Positions 1 to 5,561 are shown, counted from the stretch's first letter. The stretch is DNA of 5,817 nucleotides from Angelakisella sp. (GCA_020025195.1 JAHHSN010000052.1:1-5817), one strand, 5' to 3'. Notes: a model not told the origin generated them from the letters alone. A program made the numbers and translations.

Positions 1-981
1 CGGGTCGGTTGCCCAGGAGGTGCAGGCCCGGAGGGTGACCTCCCCGTTTTCCCGGGACATTTCATCCAGCTGGTAGCGGGTGCCGAGCGCCTTCGCCGCC
101 GCCTCCGGCAGGATGATGAACTGCTGGTTGGTGGGGGATTCATTGACGAAGCGGACGCCGAGCTGCTTCATGCCCTCCGCAAGCCGCATCGCCTCCCGGA
201 CGGCGTGCTCCGCCAGCCGGTAGTAAAGCCCGTCCCGAAAGAGAGTGGAAAACTGAAGCCCCAGCAAACGTCCCTTCGCGAAGAGTGCGCCCCGCTGCTT
301 CACCAGATAGAGGAAATCCCGGCGGATTTCCGGGTTGACAATCACCAGCGCCTCCCCCATGAGGGCGCCGTTTTTGGTGCCGCCGATGTAGAAGAAGTCG
401 CAGAGCCGCGGGAGATCCTTCATGGTGAGGTCGCAGGGCTCCGAAACCAGCGCCGCGCCGAGCCGCGCGCCGTCCAGATAGAGGAGAAGATCGTTTTCCC
501 GGCAGACCCGGTGGAGCGCTTCCAGCTCCGCCTTGGTATAAACGGTGCCGATCTCGGTGGCCTGACTCACAAAGACAAGCCGGGGCTTCACCATATGGGG
601 GGCGTGGTCATGCTCTTTCAAAATCCGCAGCACGCCCTCGGGACGCACCTTGCCCTCCTCATCGGGGACGGTCAGCACCTTATGCCCGGTCGCCTCGATG
701 GCGCCGGTCTCGTGCTGATTGGGATGGCAGCTTTCGGCGCCGAGGATGGCCTCGTGCGGACGGAGCGCCCCCGCGATGGCCAGCAGGTTGGTCTGGGTGC
801 CGCCCGGAATGAACCAGACGTCACAGTCGGAACAGCCGATCTCCCGGCGGATGAGGCCGCGCGCCTCCTCACAGTACTCGTCAAAGCCGTAGCCGACGGT
901 CTGCTCGCGGTTGGTTCTCTGGAGCGCCTCCAAAATTGCCTCGTGGCAGCCCTCACTGTAGTCATTGCGGAAATATACCAT
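1..981 (-). CDS. ltaE: Threonine aldolase family protein (PLP-dependent), 3' end cut by window edge
   Basis: This frame stays open from an ATG at 981 to the window edge, giving 327 residues; the family is usually about 340 long, so only a short C-terminal tail is missing. Low-specificity L-threonine aldolases split L-threonine or allo-threonine into glycine and acetaldehyde in the cytoplasm. Visible family marks are an N-terminal FRNDYSEG (residues 4-11), the cofactor-phosphate loop GGTQTN (60-65), HETGAIEATGHK (90-101), DGARLG (170-175, the Asp that contacts the pyridine ring), and GGTKNG (200-205), where K203 is the predicted Schiff-base lysine. An in-frame ATG five codons upstream (994-996) is unlikely because the ribosome binding site lies between the two ATGs. 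The gene follows rpsT, with an intrinsic terminator in between. The fold is certain; the exact substrate is less so, since related fold-type I beta-eliminating lyases look similar. The symbol is by family resemblance. Confidence 0.9.
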   Translation of the reverse strand, partial: MVYFRNDYSEGCHEAILEALQRTNREQTVGYGFDEYCEEARGLIRREIGCSDCDVWFIPGGTQTNLLAIAGALRPHEAILGAESCHPNQHETGAIEATGHKVLTVPDEEGKVRPEGVLRILKEHDHAPHMVKPRLVFVSQATEIGTVYTKAELEALHRVCRENDLLLYLDGARLGAALVSEPCDLTMKDLPRLCDFFYIGGTKNGALMGEALVIVNPEIRRDFLYLVKQRGALFAKGRLLGLQFSTLFRDGLYYRLAEHAVREAMRLAEGMKQLGVRFVNESPTNQQFIILPEAAAKALGTRYQLDEMSRENGEVTLRACTSWATDP

Positions 982-985
982 GTGT

Positions 986-993
986 CTCCCCCT
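986..993 (-). promoter_or_regulatory. Ribosome binding site that fixes the threonine aldolase start
   Basis: On the minus strand the bases AGGGGGAG lie 4 bases before the ATG at 981. They fall inside the coding stretch that would result from the upstream in-frame ATG at 996, so the downstream ATG is preferred. Confidence 0.7.
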
Positions 994-1004
994 CATTTTC
1001 CTAT

Positions 1005-1031
1005 AAAAAAACAAGGACCGGCAAGCGGTCC
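1005..1031 (-). terminator. Intrinsic terminator after rpsT
   Basis: Read on the minus strand, GGACCG and CGGTCC form a 6-base-pair stem around a 5-base loop (1015-1020 with 1026-1031). It is followed by TTG and a run of seven T (1005-1011). It begins 14 bases after the rpsT stop codon and ends only about 11 bases before the aldolase ribosome binding site, so it should reduce transcription into that gene. Confidence 0.8.
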
Positions 1032-1045
1032 CTGAAATTTGCGAA

Positions 1046-1285
1046 TCAAGCGTTCAGCGTGCGGGCCAGAGCGGATTTCTTTCTGGCGGCAGTATTCTTA
1101 TGGAGGATTCCCTTGGCGGTTGCCTGATCGATCTTCTTGATCGCTACGCGGACAGCAGCTTCCTTATCCTCAGCAGTCTGAGCCTTCTTGACAACGGTCT
1201 TGAGCTCGGACTTGATCGCCTTGTTACGCAGAGCCTTGGCCTCCTGGACCTTTACTCTCTTCTTGGCAGATTTAATATTGGGCAT
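1046..1285 (-). CDS. rpsT: 30S ribosomal protein S20
   Basis: The 79-residue, very lysine- and arginine-rich protein carries the S20 signature: the N-terminus MPNIKSAKKRV, the central SELKTVVKKA, and the C-terminal GILHKNTAARKKSALAR. S20 binds 16S rRNA early in 30S assembly and folds as a three-helix bundle. It is slightly shorter than the typical 85-90 residues but intact at both ends. The start is secure: a perfect AAGGAGG (1293-1299) lies 7 bases before the ATG. The gene has its own sigma-A-type promoter (1325-1353) and an intrinsic terminator, so it looks largely monocistronic, with possible read-through into the threonine aldolase gene. The predicted leader is only about 30 bases, too short for a complex regulatory structure. 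Confidence 0.98.
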   Translation of the reverse strand: MPNIKSAKKRVKVQEAKALRNKAIKSELKTVVKKAQTAEDKEAAVRVAIKKIDQATAKGILHKNTAARKKSALARTLNA

Positions 1286-1324
1286 TGTTACACCTCCTTA
1301 CATACTCTTAGACGGTACCCTGCT

Positions 1325-1353
1325 ATGATACCATTTTGAAAATCAAAAAGCAA
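1325..1353 (-). promoter_or_regulatory. Sigma-A-type promoter of rpsT
   Basis: On the minus strand, TTGCTT (1348-1353) and TATCAT (1325-1330) are separated by exactly 17 bases (1331-1347). Transcription would begin near 1318, leaving a leader of about 32 bases that contains the AAGGAGG site. The -35 overlaps a small hairpin (1346-1361) at the end of the upstream cluster. Confidence 0.75.
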
Positions 1354-1361
1354 GGGCTTTT
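1346..1361 (-). terminator. Possible weak terminator of the dac-rluB-orf113 cluster
   Basis: On the minus strand AAAAGC and GCTTTT pair around the loop CCTT, and the T-run continues through 1345. The stem is only six pairs with two G-C pairs, so it is a weak candidate. It sits 14 bases beyond the orf113 stop codon and overlaps the rpsT -35 element. No better terminator is visible between the two genes. Confidence 0.3.
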
Positions 1362-1375
1362 CGGCATTTTTTTGC

Positions 1376-1717
1376 TCAGCAGCCGCAGTTTTTAAGAAAG
1401 AGACGCTGCAGGCTCCCCCTTCCCTCCCGGGGGTAACAGGGAGGAAGCAGCGCCGAGATTTCCCCGGCGAAGGCATAGGCGCGCGCGCCCGACTCATAGA
1501 GCGGATAGAGCGCCGCCCGCAGAAGCCCGTCCGCCACCGCCGCGTCCGCAGCGGTGAGGGAAAGGATGAGGGCGGGGTCTCCCACCCGCAGAAAAAGGGT
1601 GCCGAGCGTCTGGGTGCCGTCGGAGGCGATATAGCCCGCCAGCTCCTCCAGAGGGATGTCCCGACTCTCCCAAAGGAGCGGCAGCACCCCCGGCGCGATG
1701 GGTTTGATGGTGATCAT
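1376..1717 (-). CDS. Small protein of 113 residues, possible degenerate GNAT-like fold, coupled to rluB
   Basis: The ATG at 1717 shares an ATGA with the TGA of the preceding pseudouridine synthase gene, a classic arrangement for translational coupling. A start farther upstream, at 1789, would lie deep inside rluB and is not preferred. I do not recognise the protein with certainty. Its pattern resembles the core of a GNAT acetyltransferase: paired strands around residues 27-45 (AGYIASDG, TLGTLFLRVGD), a strand ALILSLTAAD (49-58), a helix VADGLLRAALYPLYESG (61-77) and a strand ARAYAFAG (78-85). The acetyl-CoA loop (R/Q-x-x-G-x-G/A) is not present where it would be expected, so catalysis is doubtful. 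It ends in KNCGC, a Cys-x-Cys tail. Codon use resembles its neighbours. It is a credible gene because of the overlap and its codon pattern; its function is unknown. Confidence 0.75.
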   Translation of the reverse strand: MITIKPIAPGVLPLLWESRDIPLEELAGYIASDGTQTLGTLFLRVGDPALILSLTAADAAVADGLLRAALYPLYESGARAYAFAGEISALLPPCYPREGRGSLQRLFLKNCGC

Positions 1718-2466
1718 TTCTTTTTCTTTTCCCCCTCGGTGATGGCGTTGCGGAGGGCAATCAGCTCGGAGGGCTTCAGCTCTCTCCACCGGCCGGGCTC
1801 CAGCATTCCCAGCTTGAGGGGACCGATGGCCTGACGCTTGAGCCGCACGACCTCAAGGCCCACCGCCTCGCACATTCTTCGGATCTGGCGGTTCTTGCCC
1901 TCGGTGATGGTGATCTGGAGCACCACCCGCCCGGGCTGTTTTTCGAGGACCAGCACCGTGGCCGGCTGGGTGGTCACGTTTTCGCCGATCTTGACGCCGG
2001 CGGAAAGCTCCGCCGCCTGCTCGTCGGTAATGTCGGGGCGCACCGTGACGCGGTAGACCTTGGCCAGATGGGTAGAGGGGTGCATGATGCGGTTCGCAAG
2101 CTCTCCGTCATTGGTAAAGAGGAGCATCCCCTCGCTGTTGCGGTCCAGACGTCCCACCGGGTACACCCGCTCCGGGACGTCCTTCAAGAGGTCGGTCACA
2201 CAGCGGCGCCCCAGCTCGTCGGAAAGCGTGGTGACATAGCCGCGGGGCTTGTTCATCATAAGGTAGAGATACCGACGGCGGCGGGGAAAATAGACCCGCT
2301 GTCCGTCCACCAGCACCACATCCCGGTCGGGATTGATAGAAGCGCCGAGCTCCGCCTTTCTGCCGTTTACAAGGATCTTGCCCTGACGGATGAGCTCCTC
2401 CGCCTTCCGGCGGGAGGTCACGCCCGCGTCGCTGAGCGCCTTCTGGATTCTTACCGGTTGTGCCAT
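1714..2466 (-). CDS. rluB: RluB/RsuA-family rRNA pseudouridine synthase
   Basis: The 250-residue protein has an N-terminal S4 RNA-binding domain (about 4-55, with QKALSDAGVTSRRKAEELI) followed by the pseudouridine synthase domain. Motifs seen include MMNKPRGYVTT (70-80), the catalytic loop GRLDRNSEGMLLFTNDGEL (105-123), where D108 is the nucleophile, and KNRQIRRM (191-198). MHPSTHLAKVYRV (128-140) also fits the RluB branch, which modifies 23S rRNA near U2605 by E. coli numbering; RsuA, which acts on 16S rRNA, is the alternative. Length is normal, and the lysine-rich tail is unremarkable. The ATG lies 10 bases after an AAGGAG site. It is the middle gene of a minus-strand cluster: 56 bases after the carboxypeptidase gene, and overlapping the next small gene by four bases. 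Confidence 0.95.
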   Translation of the reverse strand: MAQPVRIQKALSDAGVTSRRKAEELIRQGKILVNGRKAELGASINPDRDVVLVDGQRVYFPRRRRYLYLMMNKPRGYVTTLSDELGRRCVTDLLKDVPERVYPVGRLDRNSEGMLLFTNDGELANRIMHPSTHLAKVYRVTVRPDITDEQAAELSAGVKIGENVTTQPATVLVLEKQPGRVVLQITITEGKNRQIRRMCEAVGLEVVRLKRQAIGPLKLGMLEPGRWRELKPSELIALRNAITEGEKKKK

Positions 2467-2486
2467 AAATTCATTTCTCCTTCTGT

Positions 2487-2500
2487 CCGCATCCCTGCGG
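2487..2500 (-). other. Small hairpin between dac and rluB
   Basis: CCGCA and TGCGG form a five-pair stem around the loop GGGA in the 56-base gap, just before the rluB ribosome binding site. It has no T-run, so it is not a terminator. It could be a processing or stability element, or chance. Confidence 0.35.
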
Positions 2501-2522
2501 TCATTTCTATGGAAGCCCCGCC

Positions 2523-3614
2523 TCAGCCAAAGAGGCGGAACCTCCGGGGAGCCTCGCAGGCTTCCACCGTTTCCGCCGCCAGGAGATTCCGTTCTCCCAC
2601 GGCACGTTCCCCCTTATAATACACGATTTTCCCCAGAATGTCACCCTTTTTGACGGGGGCGTAATAAAATTTCCGCGCATAGATCCTGGCGATAAGCTCC
2701 TGGGAGTCGTCCTTCCGCCTCACATAGGAAAAGGGGCTTTGCCGCACCGCCCGGACCTGCGCCTGTTCCCCGCCCACCACAGAGAAGGCGCACGCGGGAA
2801 AGGGCGTCTCCACCCGGTCGATCAGGGGGAAATACCGCTCATAGAGCATCTGGTGGGTGTTCCAGTCATCAGGACAGCCCAGCGTCACCGCGATGAGACG
2901 CACCCCGTCCCGCTCGGCCGCCGAAACAAGGCAGCGCCCCGCCTTTTTGGTAAAGCCCGTCTTGACCCCCACCGCCTCCGGGTAGAGGGAGAGGAGCTTG
3001 TTGTGGTTCCGGAGCCTTCTTTCCGCGGGCGGGTTCCCAAAAGTGACCGAGACGGAGGTCTGGGAGCAAAGCTCATAGAAAAGGGGGTTCCGGAGGGCCT
3101 CCCGCGCGAGGAGGGCGAGGTCAAAGGCGGTGGAATAGTGTTTCTCGCCGTCCAGACCGCTCGGCGTCTCGAAGTGGGTGCCGTTCATGCCCAGGAGGGC
3201 GGCGCGGCGGTTCATCCGCTCCACGAATTTTTCCCGGCTCCCCGCCACCCGCACGGCGGCGGCTCCGGCGGCGTCGTTGCCGGAGGAGAGCAGCATCCCG
3301 GCGGCGAGGGCATAGAGGGTGACGGTGTCCCCCTCCCTGAGTCCCATGGAGGAACCCTCCACCCGGATGGCCTCCGGTGAGACGGTAAACTCCTGCCAGA
3401 GGTTTTTCTCCTCCAGCGTCAGGAGCGCCGTCATGATCTTGGTGGTGCTGGCCATGGGAAGCTCCTTATGGATCTCCTGCCCAAAAAGCACCTCCCCGCT
3501 TTCCGCCTCGATGAGAATGGCGGCCTTGGCCCCCACCTGAAACGGCTCCTCCGCCCCGACGGGGCAGCACAGCATCCCCGCCGCGAGCAGTCCCGCAAGC
3601 AGCCTTCCTCTCAC
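2523..3614 (-). CDS. D-alanyl-D-alanine carboxypeptidase, PBP5 family (DacB/DacF-like)
   Basis: This secreted penicillin-binding protein of 363 residues removes the terminal D-Ala from peptidoglycan pentapeptides and so limits cross-linking. All three serine-peptidase S11 motifs are present: STTK (56-59, catalytic S56 and K59), SGN (111-113) and KTG (218-220). Residues 1-21 form a signal peptide, with arginines, a hydrophobic core and likely cleavage after VGA. A C-terminal PBP5-type beta domain spans about 275-350. The C-terminus ends soon after, at RRFRLFG, with little room for the usual amphipathic membrane anchor. The start is GTG, supported by a GGGGG-containing site 8 bases upstream; no ATG fits in frame. 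It heads the cluster with rluB. In Bacillus subtilis the sporulation gene dacB (PBP5*) lies near rluB with spmAB between, so DacB is the likelier counterpart, but vegetative DacA/DacF cannot be excluded. Confidence 0.95.
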   Translation of the reverse strand: MRGRLLAGLLAAGMLCCPVGAEEPFQVGAKAAILIEAESGEVLFGQEIHKELPMASTTKIMTALLTLEEKNLWQEFTVSPEAIRVEGSSMGLREGDTVTLYALAAGMLLSSGNDAAGAAAVRVAGSREKFVERMNRRAALLGMNGTHFETPSGLDGEKHYSTAFDLALLAREALRNPLFYELCSQTSVSVTFGNPPAERRLRNHNKLLSLYPEAVGVKTGFTKKAGRCLVSAAERDGVRLIAVTLGCPDDWNTHQMLYERYFPLIDRVETPFPACAFSVVGGEQAQVRAVRQSPFSYVRRKDDSQELIARIYARKFYYAPVKKGDILGKIVYYKGERAVGERNLLAAETVEACEAPRRFRLFG

Positions 3615-3622
3615 CTTCGTTT

Positions 3623-3629
3623 CCCCCTT
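3623..3629 (-). promoter_or_regulatory. Ribosome binding site supporting the GTG start of the carboxypeptidase gene
   Basis: AAGGGGG on the minus strand ends 8 bases before the GTG at 3614. The signal peptide begins exactly at this codon, and no in-frame ATG lies close upstream. Confidence 0.7.
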
Positions 3630-3644
3630 TCTCCTTTTCCCTCC

Positions 3645-3673
3645 ATTTTATGAGAGGGGTCGGCGCGCTATGC
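3645..3673 (-). promoter_or_regulatory. Candidate sigma-E-like (mother-cell sporulation) promoter of the carboxypeptidase gene
   Basis: On the minus strand GCATAGC (3667-3673) and CATAAAAT (3645-3652) are 14 bases apart. The known Bacillus sigma-E pattern is KMATATT, about 14 bases, then CATACAHT; the candidate matches 5 of 7 and 7 of 8 positions. Transcription would begin near 3638, just before the ribosome binding site. No convincing sigma-A promoter is visible in this gap. This is pattern matching by eye and needs support. Confidence 0.45.
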
Positions 3674-3682
3674 GAAGAGGAC

Positions 3683-3727
3683 AAAAAAGGCCGGGCCGCT
3701 CCCCTTTTTCAGGGAACGCCCGACCTT
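3683..3727 (-). terminator. Strong intrinsic terminator after the 49-codon gene
   Basis: On the minus strand AAGGTCGGGC (3718-3727) pairs with GCCCGGCCTT (3687-3696) with one G-T wobble. The stem extends inward through a less regular GC-rich part to a loop around TGAAAAA, and a T-run follows (3683-3688). It starts 24 bases after the small gene's stop codon and separates it from the carboxypeptidase gene. Confidence 0.85.
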
Positions 3728-3750
3728 GGCTCTCTGCTTTTGTGGAGAGG

Positions 3751-3900
3751 TCAGTCCCGATCCTCCAGATCCACCGAGACCAAATACCGCTTATGATAGC
3801 GGTTCTGCTCCTTTTGGCAGAAGGCTGCCGCCGTAAGGACAGCTGCCAGCAGAAGCGCCAGCTTTAAGATAAATTTAACGACCGAGCCGATCCATTTCAT
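3751..3900 (-). CDS. Small single-pass membrane protein of 49 residues, function unknown
   Basis: An ATG at 3900 opens a 49-codon frame that ends in TGA at 3751-3753. The protein starts MKWIGSVVKF, has one hydrophobic segment (about residues 7-28, rich in Leu and Ala, ending in AFC), and then a polar tail with QKEQNRYHKRYLVSV and an acidic end, DLEDRD. The lysines before the hydrophobic segment and the charged tail after it could give either orientation, or the segment could be an uncleaved signal anchor. It has an AGGAGG site (3912-3917) 11 bases upstream, a TATAAT -10 box (3940-3945) and a strong terminator directly downstream, so it appears to be a complete transcription unit of its own. 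Codon use has the G/C-rich third positions of its neighbours. I do not recognise a family. Confidence 0.7.
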   Translation of the reverse strand: MKWIGSVVKFILKLALLLAAVLTAAAFCQKEQNRYHKRYLVSVDLEDRD

Positions 3901-3939
3901 GTTCCGCTTTTCCTCCTGTCTTGTCCTTTGGATTACATT

Positions 3940-3968
3940 ATTATATTACCACAGGAGCCCCCAAAATA
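3940..3968 (-). promoter_or_regulatory. Probable promoter of the 49-codon gene
   Basis: On the minus strand there is a perfect TATAAT (3940-3945), with transcription expected near 3933. The -35 region at 17 bases (TATTTT, 3963-3968) is poor, so the promoter may be weak or need an activator. It lies divergent from the brnQ promoter, about 100 bases away. Confidence 0.5.
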
Positions 3969-4038
3969 CCATCCTCTTTCCCGCTTTGTGGCAAAAGAAC
4001 AATAAATTTTCAATTTCTTCATATTTTTCATTTTGCGT

Positions 4039-4067
4039 TTGACAAGCAGGCAGAAAAAGGGTAAAAT
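4039..4067 (+). promoter_or_regulatory. Near-consensus sigma-A promoter of brnQ
   Basis: A perfect TTGACA (4039-4044), a 17-base spacer and TAAAAT (4062-4067) predict transcription from about 4074. The leader is then about 53 bases, too short for a T-box or a large riboswitch. It holds a small hairpin, GCGT-TCCA-ACGC (4091-4102), of uncertain meaning. The surrounding stretch 3901-4126 is otherwise A+T-rich and non-coding. Confidence 0.9.
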
Positions 4068-4112
4068 AACTAAAAATATTCCACAGCACAGCGTTCCAAC
4101 GCAGAAAACAAT

Positions 4113-4118
4113 AGGAGG
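4113..4118 (+). promoter_or_regulatory. Ribosome binding site supporting the GTG start of brnQ
   Basis: AGGAGG lies 8 bases before the GTG at 4127. It overlaps a perfect 10-base palindrome, GAGGTACCTC (4115-4124), which is too short to make a stable hairpin on its own. Confidence 0.85.
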
Positions 4119-4126
4119 TACCTCTC

Positions 4127-5413
4127 GTGAAACAGCATTCCCAACGCGACATCTTTGTGATCGGTTTTGCCCTGTTTTCCATGTTCTTTGGAGCGGGCAA
4201 CGTCCTCTTCCCGCCGTATCTCGGCATGAGCTCCGGCCCTCAGTGGGTGCTGGGCTTCATCTGCTACTACATTGCGGATATCGGTCTTGCGCTTTTCGCG
4301 CTCTTCTCCATTTTCCGCCGTGGCAGCTCGGATGAGATTGTCCGTCCCATCGGCCGTATTCCCTCCATTATTCTGTTCTGCGCCATCGTACTGTGCATCG
4401 GACCCATGCTGGCCATCCCCCGCACCGCCGCCGTTACCTATGAGCTGGGCGTGCAGCCCCTCACCAGCAGCGTCAACAGTGTGCTTTTCTCGATCCTCTT
4501 TTTTGTGGTGGTGCTGCTCTGCACCATCCGTGAAAATAAGGTCGTGGACATCGTCGGCAAGATCATGACTCCTCTGCTGCTCATCGGCCTGCTCATCCTC
4601 ATCGTCGTTGGCATTGTCCGTCCCCTCGGCCCTGTCGGCACGGCGCCCCAGTCCCTCAATGTGGCCGCGGACGGAATCAAGAACGGCTATCAGACCATGG
4701 ACGTCCTTGCCACCATGCTGTTCGGCATCCTGATGCTGCGCACTGTAGAGGCCAAGGGCTATAACGGAACCCATGAAAAGAGCGGCATCGCCTTCAAGGC
4801 CAGCCTCGTCGCGGGCGCCATCCTGCTCATCGTTTACGGTGGTCTCACCTGGCTCGGCGCTTCCGTTGCCACCCAGTTTGATCTCTCCGCCGGCCGTTCC
4901 GCCGTCATCCTTTCCATCGTGGAAGGTCTGCTCGGCCGCACCGGCCTTGTCATCTTCGCCGTCGTTGTGGCGCTTGCCTGCCTCACCACCGCCATCGGCC
5001 TCGTCAGTTCCTGCTCCGAGTATTTTGCCGATCTCTTTAAGAACCGTGTGAGCTACAAGGCCCTCGTGGTCATCATCTGCGTCTTCAGCGCCGTCGCCTC
5101 CAATGTCGGCCTTGACCAGATTATTTCCATCGCGGCGCCCATTCTGGATATCGTCTATCCTCCCACGCTGGCGCTCATCGCGCTTTCCTACATCAAGGGC
5201 GTGAACGACACCACCTGCCGCTTCGCGACGGTCGGCGCGCTCATCATGAGCGTGATCACCGCGGTCCATGTCTACGCCAAGGTTCCCATGCCCTTCCTCA
5301 AGTATCTGCCCTTCGATTCCCTGGGCTTCGGCTGGCTGATCCCCGCCGTTCTCCTCGGCGTCATCGGCTGGCTGGTGAGCCGCGGCAAAAAGAGCGATTC
5401 CAAGGCCGCCTAA
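4127..5413 (+). CDS. brnQ: Branched-chain amino acid carrier, LIVCS family (BrnQ)
   Basis: This 428-residue integral membrane protein imports leucine, isoleucine and valine, driven by a sodium or proton gradient. Family marks are the N-terminal FALFSMFFGAGNVLFPPYLG (14-33), AIPRTAAVTYELG (96-108), NGYQTMDVLATMLFG (186-200), CLTTAIGLVSSCSEYF (285-300) and SNVGLDQIISIAAPIL (325-340). About twelve hydrophobic segments run through the length, which is typical of the family (about 430-440), and it ends in a short polar tail, RGKKSDSKAA. The start is GTG, fixed by an AGGAGG 8 bases upstream. The gene is monocistronic: its own strong promoter, and a terminator 14 bases after the TAA. It is the only plus-strand gene here. 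Its third codon positions are very rich in C, unlike the G-rich coding strand of the minus-strand genes. Choice among Leu, Ile and Val cannot be read from sequence. Confidence 0.95.
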   Translation: MKQHSQRDIFVIGFALFSMFFGAGNVLFPPYLGMSSGPQWVLGFICYYIADIGLALFALFSIFRRGSSDEIVRPIGRIPSIILFCAIVLCIGPMLAIPRTAAVTYELGVQPLTSSVNSVLFSILFFVVVLLCTIRENKVVDIVGKIMTPLLLIGLLILIVVGIVRPLGPVGTAPQSLNVAADGIKNGYQTMDVLATMLFGILMLRTVEAKGYNGTHEKSGIAFKASLVAGAILLIVYGGLTWLGASVATQFDLSAGRSAVILSIVEGLLGRTGLVIFAVVVALACLTTAIGLVSSCSEYFADLFKNRVSYKALVVIICVFSAVASNVGLDQIISIAAPILDIVYPPTLALIALSYIKGVNDTTCRFATVGALIMSVITAVHVYAKVPMPFLKYLPFDSLGFGWLIPAVLLGVIGWLVSRGKKSDSKAA

Positions 5414-5427
5414 ATAAAATCCGCACT

Positions 5428-5457
5428 AAAAAAGCACCGCCGAAGCGGTGCTTTTTT
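5428..5457. terminator. Symmetric bidirectional terminator shared by brnQ and tRNA-Leu
   Basis: AAAAAAGCACCGC and GCGGTGCTTTTTT are perfect complements around the loop CGAA (5441-5444). Both strands therefore read a GC-rich stem followed by a T-run. It terminates brnQ from the left and the tRNA from the right; the tRNA 3' end is only 3 bases away. Confidence 0.95.
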
Positions 5458-5459
5458 GT

Positions 5460-5545
5460 TGGTGCCGGTGGCGGGACTTGAACCCGCACGATATCGCTAC
5501 CAACGGATTTTGAGTCCGTCATGTCTGCCATTCCATCACACCGGC
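5460..5545 (-). tRNA. tRNA-Leu (anticodon CAA, reads UUG)
   Basis: The minus strand folds as a class II tRNA of 86 bases. The acceptor stem is GCCGGTG with CACCGGC, followed by discriminator A and an encoded CCA (5460-5462). The anticodon stem is ACGGA with TCCGT around the loop CTCAAAA (5508-5514), so the anticodon is CAA (5510-5512). A long variable arm (around GTAGCGATATCGT) and the T arm GCGGG-TTCAAGT-CCCGC complete it; the long arm and the anticodon agree on leucine. It has its own promoter upstream and shares its terminator with brnQ. Confidence 0.97.
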
Positions 5546-5561
5546 GCAGTGCAATGAGGCT

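Noticed and set aside
205..1035. A 276-codon open frame on the plus strand across the threonine aldolase gene
   Set aside because: It is antisense to a protein with intact PLP-enzyme motifs, has no ribosome binding site, and its product shows no domain I can recognise.
1718..1789. An upstream in-frame start that would extend orf113 to 137 residues
   Set aside because: It would lie well inside rluB and add residues of an rluB shadow frame. The ATGA overlap at 1714-1717 is the usual arrangement for coupled genes.
2739..3380. A 213-codon plus-strand frame inside the carboxypeptidase gene
   Set aside because: The opposite strand carries all three S11 peptidase motifs in order. This product is low-complexity Gly, Glu, His and Arg.
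3550..3580. A lipobox making the carboxypeptidase a lipoprotein
   Set aside because: Residues before the cysteines read AGMLCC, which does not fit [LVI][ASTVI][GAS]C; a signal peptidase I site after VGA is more likely.
4068..4126. A T-box or amino-acid riboswitch in the brnQ leader
   Set aside because: The predicted leader is only about 53 bases, with no room for a specifier loop, a T-box sequence or an antiterminator-terminator pair.
4070..5269. A long open frame of about 399 codons on the minus strand, antisense to brnQ
   Set aside because: It is an artefact of C-ending codons in brnQ. The product is a low-complexity mix of Asp, Gly, Glu, Ala and His with no recognisable domain, and brnQ has clear family motifs, promoter and ribosome binding site.
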